This document shows positions 7,198-14,473 of a stretch of 64,000 bases of DNA, in pieces (position 1 is the first letter of the stretch; every line of letters starts with the position of its first letter). Location: contig CAZVKN010000009.1 in NCBI GenBank assembly GCA_964627035.1, forward strand, positions 25,986-89,985, given 5' to 3'. The notes beneath the pieces were generated by a model. That model did no database searches, had not been told where the DNA came from, and saw nothing but the letters and a program-made list of their open reading frames with translations. The DNA is from CAZVKN01 sp964627035 (GTDB taxonomy: Bacteria; Electryoneota; AABM5-125-24; Hatepunaeales; Hatepunaeaceae). Position numbers and translations under genes: made by a program.

Positions 7198-8637
7198 TCA
7201 AAACAGTGAATCGGTCTTACTGTAATCACGCTTTAATTTCTGCGCCCTCTTAAATGTCACGTTTGTTTGAGGTGGATAGTTAATTCTCACACTGGTCAGC
7301 AATTGCTCAATAGTTAGAATTTGCATGCGTGGATGTTCGCCCCACGGGGATGTATAAAAACCTGCAGATGATGCTTCCCTATACATATCTCTTGTTCCCT
7401 GATTCAATGTGATCAAAACACCAATATCAGCCTCTTCACGTTCAATCACACCCCTCAAATCCCTGATGTGAGAGACATTAACTTTCCCTGATTTTACCGA
7501 TATTATTATTTGCTTAGTCTTACCAATTTTGTCTTTCTCGTCATGAAAAAACAGCCGTCCGTCTATTCCTTTATCTGCTCCTTTTTTCTCTTCAGCAGGA
7601 CGTGCACCAACCAATCCTAAAGCCCACCATTGAAATTGGTAAGGATCTTCTTTTGCTAATACTCGCGCACCATTTATTGATGTCGGTTCTCCTATAGTTT
7701 GATATTCGACCTTATTATCAAACATATATCTAAGCCTATGTTTCATCAGAGAAACCGCTAAGTGTGTGATGTCAATTCCTATCCATTTTCTTTCTAAATG
7801 TTCAGCCATCGCAATAGTAGTACCACAACCACAAAAAGGATCAAGCACAACATCACCTGAATCGCTACCTGCTTTTATAATTCTCTCCAACAGTGCTAAC
7901 GGTTTTTGAGTGGGGTAATCTAAATGTTCATTGCTTCTAGTAAAGACTGCAGATATGTCCCAGACATCATCCACAAAGGGGATGCGATATGCACCGTACT
8001 TATCTTCACCATGTTTTCTCCCCTTAAATGACGGCTTAAATTTGGGTCCATAAACCTCGCAATAGTACTCCTTATATTCCAAAGGAGTGAATTTCCATTT
8101 ATCGGTGTTAGAATAAAAGAGAATAACGTCATGTTTCCGTTGGAACTGTTTTTTGGCAAGGTTCCCGGTTCTATAATGCCAGATTATTTCATTTCTGAAA
8201 TTACCACCACCGAAGATGCTGTCCATTAGCATCTTAAGGTAGTGACTCGCTGTTGGATCGCAATGTAGGAAAATGCTACCTGTCTGTTTAAGAACTCTCT
8301 TTAGTTCGATTAGTCTTGGTGCCATCATCGAGAGGTACGCCAACATATCATTATCACCTAGAAACTTCCTAAATGCTTGCATAGCATTTGAAATCTTAGA
8401 TGACGACGATTCTACAACGCGCTTATATGATAGTGCGGATACTTCATTCCACTCCCACGTGTCCTTAAACGCTCTTATTTGATCCGCTGATTTCGTGCCA
8501 TCCTTTTCCTTAAAAAATGCATTATAATCCTGTGAACTGTTGAACGGTGGATCAAGATATATCAGGTCAATACATTCGTCAGGGATATGTAGTTGGAGTA
8601 TTTCTAAATTATCTCCATAATAGAGTGTGTTTCTCAT
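7198..8637 (-). CDS. Beta-class DNA methyltransferase fused to an Mrr-like nuclease domain
   Basis: 479 residues. The N-terminal half is an amino-methyltransferase with motif order IV then I: LDPPFNSS (29-36) and, near residue 262, VVLDPFCGCGTTIAMAEHL for AdoMet binding, giving N6-adenine or N4-cytosine specificity. From about residue 330 a second domain has GADKGIDGRLFFHDE and QIIISVKSGKVNVSHIRDLR, resembling the Mrr/PD-(D/E)XK nuclease core. The usual Glu/Gln before xK is Ser here (SVK), so cleavage activity is uncertain. No separate restriction gene or specificity subunit is adjacent, so a solitary modification enzyme or a one-gene restriction-modification protein are both possible. Confidence 0.88.
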   Translation of the reverse strand: MRNTLYYGDNLEILQLHIPDECIDLIYLDPPFNSSQDYNAFFKEKDGTKSADQIRAFKDTWEWNEVSALSYKRVVESSSSKISNAMQAFRKFLGDNDMLAYLSMMAPRLIELKRVLKQTGSIFLHCDPTASHYLKMLMDSIFGGGNFRNEIIWHYRTGNLAKKQFQRKHDVILFYSNTDKWKFTPLEYKEYYCEVYGPKFKPSFKGRKHGEDKYGAYRIPFVDDVWDISAVFTRSNEHLDYPTQKPLALLERIIKAGSDSGDVVLDPFCGCGTTIAMAEHLERKWIGIDITHLAVSLMKHRLRYMFDNKVEYQTIGEPTSINGARVLAKEDPYQFQWWALGLVGARPAEEKKGADKGIDGRLFFHDEKDKIGKTKQIIISVKSGKVNVSHIRDLRGVIEREEADIGVLITLNQGTRDMYREASSAGFYTSPWGEHPRMQILTIEQLLTSVRINYPPQTNVTFKRAQKLKRDYSKTDSLF

Positions 8638-8692
8638 TCCTTCACTCTCTTTTCCCTGTATTCTAATGCTGATTCACGTTGCATATTCTACC

Positions 8693-9391
8693 TTATCCAA
8701 AAATACTCCCAACCCACCTCCCCAGAAACTCCATCCTACCAATCAATAACGAGATACGTGCCATAACGGTATATCCGAATGCTGCGCCGAAAGCAACCAT
8801 CAACACCCAGATCCCGGTACGTGCAGTAGTTCCGAACCAGCCCTTATGCTCCTTGCTGAAGAAGAAATATACCAATGCCGAAAGCACTCCACCGACAATT
8901 ACAACGTTGGTGAATGTTCCTCCGAGACTGAATGCGCCGTTATTGAAGTCAACCAGCGGGATCAGTGTCGAGCGGATCTGAGCGATAAAGTCCGATTGGA
9001 GATAGCGCGTCAAGTTTGTACCAGCCGCAAATCCGATGATGAACGCCATGGGCCAACGAGACATCCACGCCCAATTCGGCACCAACCGCGTCAGCATCAT
9101 AAATCCGAGTATCAACGGCAGAATCCGCATCCAATTTGGGTCTTGAGCTACGAGGGTGGCGGCTTCTTCCGGGTTGGTGGTGAACCACGCCTGCGAAGCC
9201 GGAAGAATTGATCCGAGCATATTAGGGATCAACGTCGTCCAGAATGCTACTACCATCCAATACGCCGCTGATACACCTACAAACAGATGCTCGGCAAATT
9301 TGTAAAACGGATTGTCCTTGTACAGGAAGCTGAAAATCATCAGAGTGAGCAGTCCACCTACCCAAAGTTCAATGTATTGTGCTGCATTCAT
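8693..9391 (-). CDS. Six-helix membrane protein of unknown function
   Basis: 232 residues with about six membrane helices, for example WVGGLLTLMIFSFLY, FVGVSAAYWMVVAFW, ILPLILGFMMLTRLV and IWVLMVAFGAAFGYTVMA. It begins MNAAQYIELWVGGL. I recognise no characterised family. It lies 14 nt after the NYN gene and shares strand and style with the 304- and 229-residue membrane proteins and the DUF6754-like protein upstream, with which it probably belongs. Inner-membrane location is inferred. Confidence 0.75.
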   Translation of the reverse strand: MNAAQYIELWVGGLLTLMIFSFLYKDNPFYKFAEHLFVGVSAAYWMVVAFWTTLIPNMLGSILPASQAWFTTNPEEAATLVAQDPNWMRILPLILGFMMLTRLVPNWAWMSRWPMAFIIGFAAGTNLTRYLQSDFIAQIRSTLIPLVDFNNGAFSLGGTFTNVVIVGGVLSALVYFFFSKEHKGWFGTTARTGIWVLMVAFGAAFGYTVMARISLLIGRMEFLGRWVGSIFG

Positions 9392-9405
9392 TTTTATTTC
9401 CTCTA

Positions 9406-10794
9406 TTAACTGACATTTGCTTGTTTGATGAGTTCGTACGCCTGTTTCGTTGCGTATGAATCGGTCGCTTCATAGAACAGCTGAGCTACCGCTTCCGGTA
9501 TGAAAACTGTATCAGGATAAGTGTCATTGATACCGATCAGATACGCTTTGTGCATTCGGTCATAAGCTGACTCCAATGTAACCGCTGCTTGTGCGTGTGT
9601 ATGATCCCAATCCTGTATTCTATCACCGACTTCATTGAGGTTATCGTGCTTGAAACAGCCGCCGATATTCAGATTGAAAAGTATCTTCCAGATAGCACCT
9701 TCATCAATGGGCCAACCCTTGTTCTTGACGTAGGCTATCAACATATCCTTCATTTGCGATAACGGCTTACCTGCTGTGCTGTTCTCAAGGGTTGTCCATA
9801 AATGCTCGACTATCCGACCACGATATTCCCATGATACCCAAGGGACTTTCTTCTCCTTGAGGATTTTAATATAACTGTCGCACGCATCCTCAATCGTGTC
9901 GAAAGAATACCCGCTGCTTAAAGCATAGCTGTAATCATCGGATTCGTAAACCGCTTTCGATGAAATTTCAACCGAGAAACTGCCGCTATCCTCAGAGTAA
10001 TGCGTTATATTGACAAAGTTCTGGTTCTCGGCGTCCTTTACGAAGTCAGTGAATGTCTGATAACCGAGCAGTTGAAAATCGAACTCGGGCCACAACTGCC
10101 GCATCATGTACGGTATGTCGGAATTTAGCGGGAGTGATCCGCGCCGTCTGATCGCTTTGACAGCTTGCAGCAAAATCATAAACGCATGATAGCGTTCATC
10201 GCGATGATCATCATCAATGATTTCTTCTTCCGGTTTTACTGTTTCAGTTTCAGCTTTGGTCGTAACAGGAATCGGTTCTTTTTCCTTCTTTGGACCAGTG
10301 TAAACTTTTGCTGCATCCTTTAACAGTGATGAATATCCGATATACGTATCAATGGTGTTTTTCAAGGTTACACTGGCGGCTTCCTCAACCGATATACAGA
10401 TAACTTTTTTCCCGTGACGACGCAACCTCTGCACCAGAGGCACAAAATCACGATCACCGGATACCAATACGATGCTGTCGCTGCTCACCGGACTGAGACA
10501 ATACTCCATAACATCCGCCGCAATCAATATATCTGCGGTATTCTTAGTCTTAGCATCGGAAAAGACTTGGTACATTTCGACACCGAATGCGGCGAACTCC
10601 TGAACATACTCCCTACAGGGCCACTTACTCCAATCGCCGTACGCGCGTGAAACGATAAGCGTCCCCTCCTCTCGCACGCGCAGGACAATGGCTTGCAGGT
10701 TAACAGTCAGTGTCTGTACCATCTGAATTGGAATGATCAGATTCTCTGCATCTATGAACAGTGCTACGGTCGTTGGTTTGCTGATGCTTTCCAT
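9406..10794 (-). CDS. NYN-domain (LabA/MARF1-like) RNase with LOTUS domain
   Basis: 462 residues. The N-terminal NYN/PIN-like domain (about 8-165) has the acidic catalytic set: VALFIDAENL, then KNTADILIAADVMEY, and SIVLVSGDRDFVPLVQRLR. A charged linker (about 170-200) is followed by an OST-HTH/LOTUS domain (about 205-275: RRRGSLPLNSDIPYMM...LLGYQTFTDFVKDAE) that in other proteins binds RNA, including G-quadruplexes. A helical C-terminal region of about 180 residues is unassigned and may hold another winged-helix module. It separates two genes of the membrane cluster. An RNA-degrading role is inferred from the domains; the target is unknown. Confidence 0.88.
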   Translation of the reverse strand: MESISKPTTVALFIDAENLIIPIQMVQTLTVNLQAIVLRVREEGTLIVSRAYGDWSKWPCREYVQEFAAFGVEMYQVFSDAKTKNTADILIAADVMEYCLSPVSSDSIVLVSGDRDFVPLVQRLRRHGKKVICISVEEAASVTLKNTIDTYIGYSSLLKDAAKVYTGPKKEKEPIPVTTKAETETVKPEEEIIDDDHRDERYHAFMILLQAVKAIRRRGSLPLNSDIPYMMRQLWPEFDFQLLGYQTFTDFVKDAENQNFVNITHYSEDSGSFSVEISSKAVYESDDYSYALSSGYSFDTIEDACDSYIKILKEKKVPWVSWEYRGRIVEHLWTTLENSTAGKPLSQMKDMLIAYVKNKGWPIDEGAIWKILFNLNIGGCFKHDNLNEVGDRIQDWDHTHAQAAVTLESAYDRMHKAYLIGINDTYPDTVFIPEAVAQLFYEATDSYATKQAYELIKQANVS

Positions 10795-10840
10795 GTTGCT
10801 CCTTGTTTAAGTTATCAAGTTGCCAAGTTGACAAGTTAAA

Positions 10841-11722
10841 TTATCCCTGCTTAGCCAATTTATCCCGTCGTGACTTGATGAAGAAGGCAACATTACCGAT
10901 GACTACAAAGAATATAATCACCAAGTGGGCTACAGTCTGTGGACCCATTAATCTGACTGCAGTCAAACTAACTTCATGATATTCGGGATACTTTTCCACA
11001 AGTGCCGCTTCATATTCAGCGGCACCTTGCAGTCCACCCATAAGTCCCAGCAGTTGTGTCGGATAGTACGGATACAGCAACGGCGCTTCAACAGCAGTAA
11101 CGCCTCCCGCAACCGGGATATTAGCCCGATCTCCCGCAAACTGTACCCACTCCTTGAGCCCAGGCTTACCGGAACATACCCCGAGAATGAAGTCAAAGTC
11201 CGGAATTCCCTTTATCTTAGCCATCATCGGGAATCTGTTAATGTCCGTGCCTTCGGAATCGGTGGTGTACATGCCTTTTAAGTCTGTGAATATGGCGTTG
11301 ATCAATCCTTGGTTACCGGCTTTATAACCGAGCTGGATGTAATCCTCGCCATATACTCTATCGGGGAACTCACCGTGAATGATTTTATCAATGGTGATAT
11401 TAGCCTCAGCTTCACCCGTCGCCCACAGCGCCATTATATAGACTTTATGGCCTTTTATCATGCAGTGACGTAGCGTAGCATCACCCATCGGACGATTCTC
11501 CGGAACGGTTGACGGACCGTAATCAAACGACATCAGTATCTTTGATCCTTCCGGCAATGATTCCACTTTGTCAAAGATTGACTGTACAATCGGCGATGAC
11601 CGCATCTCAAATTCCAGATTGAATATCATCGGAAGTATCACACCGAGTGCGATCAATGCAAAGATGATTCGGCGATCAATCTTCAATAGCTTATCTATGA
11701 ATGTGTCTTGTTTGCTGTTCAT
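10841..11722 (-). CDS. Membrane-anchored protein of unknown function (membrane cluster)
   Basis: 293 residues from the ATG at 11722, chosen because GGAG lies just upstream, over the end of the preceding gene, one base after whose stop it starts. One N-terminal helix (IIFALIALGVILPMIF) and one C-terminal helix (AHLVIIFFVVIGNVAFFI) flank a soluble domain of about 220 residues. That domain has ESLPEGSKILMSFDYGPST, IMALWATGEAEAN and a late glycine-rich PTQLLGLMGGLQGAAEYE. I recognise no named family. Tight spacing with the 229-residue membrane protein upstream indicates one operon. Confidence 0.75.
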   Translation of the reverse strand: MNSKQDTFIDKLLKIDRRIIFALIALGVILPMIFNLEFEMRSSPIVQSIFDKVESLPEGSKILMSFDYGPSTVPENRPMGDATLRHCMIKGHKVYIMALWATGEAEANITIDKIIHGEFPDRVYGEDYIQLGYKAGNQGLINAIFTDLKGMYTTDSEGTDINRFPMMAKIKGIPDFDFILGVCSGKPGLKEWVQFAGDRANIPVAGGVTAVEAPLLYPYYPTQLLGLMGGLQGAAEYEAALVEKYPEYHEVSLTAVRLMGPQTVAHLVIIFFVVIGNVAFFIKSRRDKLAKQG

Positions 11723-11723
11723 G

Positions 11724-12413
11724 TTATTTCTCCTGCCCGAGATAGCTGCGTTCAATTCCGAGGATCAGCTTCATTGAAGTAGCGATAATGCCCAACGAAA
11801 TTCCGATCATAATAGCACGTTGACCGGCGAGGTTCGGTGCGGACAGTATCCATGCTGACAGGTTTGGGATATACAGAAAATGTAGCCATTCCGGCAATTC
11901 TAATGCCCAGAAAGTTAACATGTGTCCGAGTGGTGTCCGTCCGACCAGAATGATAAATGCCGCCAGCAGTAGCACGGTCGCTTCGCGCGTTTTAGCGCGG
12001 AAAGCCCGATATGACGCTGATGCAACAAAGAACGCCAACAGACTGAACATAGTAGCTCCGAGCGGTACGAACACAGCATCGTAGATGACCTTGAACCAGG
12101 TACCGTCAGCGGTATAGTTACCCGTCAATCCCGGATCGCCACCTACTTTCAGCAGTCCGATGATTAACGTTATCAGGAATCCACCGATTGTTACCATACT
12201 GAAGAATTTGTCCTTGTGATTGCGGGTAATCCGGTCAATGTGAACCTTCAGCAGATTCCCACCTCCGAGAATAAACGCAAACACTGCGATAATGTCAAAC
12301 CATACCGAGAACTCGCTGTCAAGCTCCGGGAACGGTTCATGCGGGATGAACAACGCTACAATTAGCGCAGTCCCCACTATGAAACTGATAATCAGAGGTA
12401 TTTCGCGACGCAT
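11724..12413 (-). CDS. Six-helix membrane protein of unknown function (membrane cluster)
   Basis: 229 residues with about six hydrophobic helices (IPLIISFIVGTALIVALFI, WFDIIAVFAFILGGG, MVTIGGFLITLIIGLL, TMFSLLAFFVASASY, TVLLLAAFIILVG, MIGISLGIIATSMKLILGI). It has short loops and conserved-looking polar spots such as HIDRITRNHKDKF. It precedes the 304-codon gene with a one-base gap. No characterised family was recognised. Upstream, the cluster is interrupted by a toxin-antitoxin/lipoprotein operon before the DUF6754-like gene resumes. Confidence 0.75.
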   Translation of the reverse strand: MRREIPLIISFIVGTALIVALFIPHEPFPELDSEFSVWFDIIAVFAFILGGGNLLKVHIDRITRNHKDKFFSMVTIGGFLITLIIGLLKVGGDPGLTGNYTADGTWFKVIYDAVFVPLGATMFSLLAFFVASASYRAFRAKTREATVLLLAAFIILVGRTPLGHMLTFWALELPEWLHFLYIPNLSAWILSAPNLAGQRAIMIGISLGIIATSMKLILGIERSYLGQEK

Positions 12414-12433
12414 ATGACCTCACTTGTTTTGTT

Positions 12434-12462
12434 CTCACGCCAAGACGCAAAGGCGCGAAGGA
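12434..12462. repeat. REP7 (cgcaaag-rich) repeat fragment
   Basis: ctcacgccaagacgcaaaggcgcgaagg belongs to a family of cgcaaagacgc-type repeats also seen at 14440-14471, 15958-15984, 39806-39862 and 51316-51412. It lies between the lipoprotein and the membrane gene. Confidence 0.7.
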
Positions 12463-12481
12463 ATTTATGTTATATTAGTAG

Positions 12482-13366
12482 TTATCGTCTTACTCTAACG
12501 GTTTCTTGTCTTATTTTCCCTTTTCTATTGAAGCTGACTCTGCAACTTTTCTCATTTTCGTTAAGCGAAAGCAGAGCTGTCATATAATCTAGGAAATCAT
12601 AGATTCTATAATCATTTATTTTGAATACTACATCATCTTTGACATAAGGAAATACAACTGGGCTCGTAAAATTACCACTAATGAAGGGAATTACTTTCAC
12701 CCCGTTTAATGCATTAGTGAAAACATTAATCCCAAGAGCGGGGACACGATTCAATTCTTTTTGATCTACTCCTGGGATTACCAATAGACACTCCTTTACT
12801 AAATTATAAAATGTCAGGAGGGGATCACGCCAATAGAGGTCCTTTGACGCATGTGAGACAAAGACTGTTTTATCATTTTCCCATACATCTTTGTGAGCAT
12901 CAATTGTCCGCAGATATACATTTCCGTAATACATTACCTTATCTCGGGGCGGAATTACGATTGAGCTTCCTGATGAAGTGTTGATAAATCCTTTAAGTAG
13001 TTTATTATACTGTAAAAAAGAAGATGACCTCCCTGAAACATAACCAGGATTCGTGTATTTTACTGTGTCTACAGAAATGCTTACGTATATTATAAAATCA
13101 GCAAACGCAATATCTTCCACGAATTCCAGGTTGGCATACTTACCAAGAAGTGTTACTATATTGCTTAGCTTTAATTCTATTGGATATTCCTCTGAATCAT
13201 CTTGATGATAAGGCTGAACATATAACAACTTTGAAGCATCCCATTCCTTTACCGGATTGTATGTCACTGTACCAAGTCGAGGAATTTTCGTTGCACAGCT
13301 CATAAAAAACTGAGAAATGAGAAATAATACCAAGATCACTATTATGTAGTTGTATTTCAAATTCAT
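12482..13366 (-). CDS. Lipoprotein with a possible C-terminal PDZ-like domain
   Basis: 294 residues with a lipoprotein signal ending FMSC (Cys24). The region from about 30 to 190 is unassigned; it contains a YWRDPLLTFYNLVKE helix. The final 75 residues (NALNGVKVIPFISG, then YVKDDVVFKINDYRIYDFLDYM, ending in a basic KGKIRQETVRVRR strand) follow the order of a degenerate PDZ domain, which binds protein C-termini in the periplasm. It starts 15 nt after the 45-residue membrane peptide, with TAGGAGATAG as ribosome-binding site, so it closes the DUF433/RelE/DUF2087 operon. Base composition is AT-richer than neighbouring genes. Confidence 0.75.
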   Translation of the reverse strand: MNLKYNYIIVILVLFLISQFFMSCATKIPRLGTVTYNPVKEWDASKLLYVQPYHQDDSEEYPIELKLSNIVTLLGKYANLEFVEDIAFADFIIYVSISVDTVKYTNPGYVSGRSSSFLQYNKLLKGFINTSSGSSIVIPPRDKVMYYGNVYLRTIDAHKDVWENDKTVFVSHASKDLYWRDPLLTFYNLVKECLLVIPGVDQKELNRVPALGINVFTNALNGVKVIPFISGNFTSPVVFPYVKDDVVFKINDYRIYDFLDYMTALLSLNENEKSCRVSFNRKGKIRQETVRVRR

Positions 13367-13381
13367 TTCTACTATCTCCTA

Positions 13382-13519
13382 TCAATCCACCCGGTTAACT
13401 GCCAAAACAACCGCAGCTATAATCAAAGCACACACTACAAACGAAACCGCAATTGCTGTCAATCCTGCAAAGATATGCTTGGTGTTGATCTCTGCCTGAA
13501 TTTTATTTCTTAGAATCAT
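13382..13519 (-). CDS. 45-residue single-helix membrane peptide
   Basis: ATG at 13517-13519 to TGA at 13382-13384, below usual gene-calling length. It has a polar N-terminus (MILRNKIQAEINTKH) and one long hydrophobic helix (IFAGLTAIAVSFVVCALIIA) with a short tail ending NRVD. It overlaps the 3' end of the DUF2087 gene by 17 nt and is followed by the lipoprotein after 15 nt, which supports real translation. Function is unknown; the size and topology recall small membrane regulators or type I toxins, but nothing identifies it as either. Confidence 0.6.
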   Translation of the reverse strand: MILRNKIQAEINTKHIFAGLTAIAVSFVVCALIIAAVVLAVNRVD

Positions 13520-13778
13520 TTTTCCAATACCTCCTACCATCAGGTGTCCTGTCCAACAGCTTCATTTCGATCATGCTCCGCCTAAGCTGAGCCGGGTCGT
13601 TGAAGGTATGGAGCGTGTTGAGAAGCTCATTGACTTCCTTTTCATCGTACTCCTTACCCGATTCAAACTTTTCAGCGAGTAAAGATAATGCGATCATTTG
13701 CTTACCGAACTTAGCGGGCCACGACTTCATCTTACCTTCAGCGTCAAAGAATCCTTTTACTGATTTTGGCATGTCCAT
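13503..13778 (-). CDS. DUF2087-domain protein
   Basis: 91 residues covering one DUF2087 domain almost completely: KGFFDAEGKMKSWPAKFGKQ, then EKFESGKEYDEKEVNELLNT, and LRRSMIEMKLLDRTPDGRRY ending in Trp. DUF2087 is usually the C-terminal part of ArsR/GntR-type regulators and looks like a winged helix; here it stands alone. The ATG at 13778 follows the RelE stop by one base, with AAGGAATTGAA upstream inside relE; an ATG two codons later is an alternative. Its place in a toxin-antitoxin operon suggests a regulatory role, which is inference. Confidence 0.85.
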   Translation of the reverse strand: MDMPKSVKGFFDAEGKMKSWPAKFGKQMIALSLLAEKFESGKEYDEKEVNELLNTLHTFNDPAQLRRSMIEMKLLDRTPDGRRYWKNDSKK

Positions 13779-13779
13779 T

Positions 13780-14046
13780 TCAATTCCTTTTGAATCTATC
13801 TAAAATATCGTGTGAACCGATAGCAATTAACTTAACTGTATCATGCGATAGACGACAAATTATCCGCCAACTACGATCTATTCTGACTTCCCAATATCTA
13901 CTGTCTTTTCTAATTCGTTTTAGACGCAGAGATGGATGTATTCTATCGGATGTAAGTTGTTTAATAACCTTGGTTGCTTTGACTGTTTTCTCCAGATTTG
14001 CTTTTTTCCACATCCGTTTGAATTGAGGTGTCCAAATAATATTCAT
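13780..14046 (-). CDS. RelE/ParE-superfamily toxin
   Basis: 88 residues with the RelE/ParE fold order: start MNIIWTPQFKRMWKK, an alpha-hairpin (NLEKTVKATKVIKQL), a PSLRLKRIRKDSRYWEVRID strand pair, then SWRIICRLSHDTVKLIAIGS and a closing DILDRF. Basic and aromatic residues in the sheet suit ribosome-dependent mRNA cleavage. Its ATG overlaps the stop of the DUF433 gene by one base (TGATG), a typical antitoxin-toxin junction. Toxicity is inferred from family and context. Confidence 0.87.
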   Translation of the reverse strand: MNIIWTPQFKRMWKKANLEKTVKATKVIKQLTSDRIHPSLRLKRIRKDSRYWEVRIDRSWRIICRLSHDTVKLIAIGSHDILDRFKRN

Positions 14047-14390
14047 CAGTTGTTCAAATCTTTGAACAGTTCATCAAGATCAGTAGTTGACTTAAAATTG
14101 CCCGATGCTAACTCTTCTTCCGATTTACGGATAGCCTCCTGCCAATAAGGCGTGTACAAGTATGCTTCATCATCAGGAATAAGTTCAAGCTCGTGTAATG
14201 CGATAGTTGCCAATCGTAACGCTTCGCTTATATCATCACTTTCAAGATCAGGATACAAACGCAAGATTTCATCCCTTGCAATATCTTCAGCTAACATCCC
14301 AACGACAGTAGCAACCGGTATCTTCAGCCCTCTAATGCATGGAACTCCATCCATCTGATTGGGATCAATTGTAATTCTTGAAAATTGCAT
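14046..14390 (-). CDS. DUF433-domain antitoxin
   Basis: 114 residues. The N-terminal 80 residues are a DUF433 domain, a helix-turn-helix found in VapB-like antitoxins: ITIDPNQMDGVPCIRGLKIP, VVGMLAEDIARDEILRLYPD and DDISEALRLATIAL. The C-terminal tail (YWQEAIRKSEEELASGNF and FKDLN) is the charged toxin-wrapping type. DUF433 proteins are usually paired with a PIN-like DUF5615 toxin; here the partner is RelE-like, an unusual combination. It is the first gene of a five-gene operon running to 12482 and probably autoregulates. Confidence 0.87.
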   Translation of the reverse strand: MQFSRITIDPNQMDGVPCIRGLKIPVATVVGMLAEDIARDEILRLYPDLESDDISEALRLATIALHELELIPDDEAYLYTPYWQEAIRKSEEELASGNFKSTTDLDELFKDLNN

Positions 14391-14439
14391 AATACAACCT
14401 CTTATTCTTCTTTGTGTCTTGGTGACTTGGTGGTTTTCT

Positions 14440-14471
14440 CTTCCTTTGCGTCTTTGCGACTTTGCGTGAGC
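14440..14471. repeat. REP7 (cgcaaag-rich) repeat fragment
   Basis: cctttgcgtctttgcgactttgcgtgag, in inverse orientation to the copy at 12434, preceded by ttgtgtcttggtgacttggtgg. The two flank the inserted DUF433-to-lipoprotein operon inside the membrane cluster. Confidence 0.7.
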
Positions 14472-14473
14472 CT

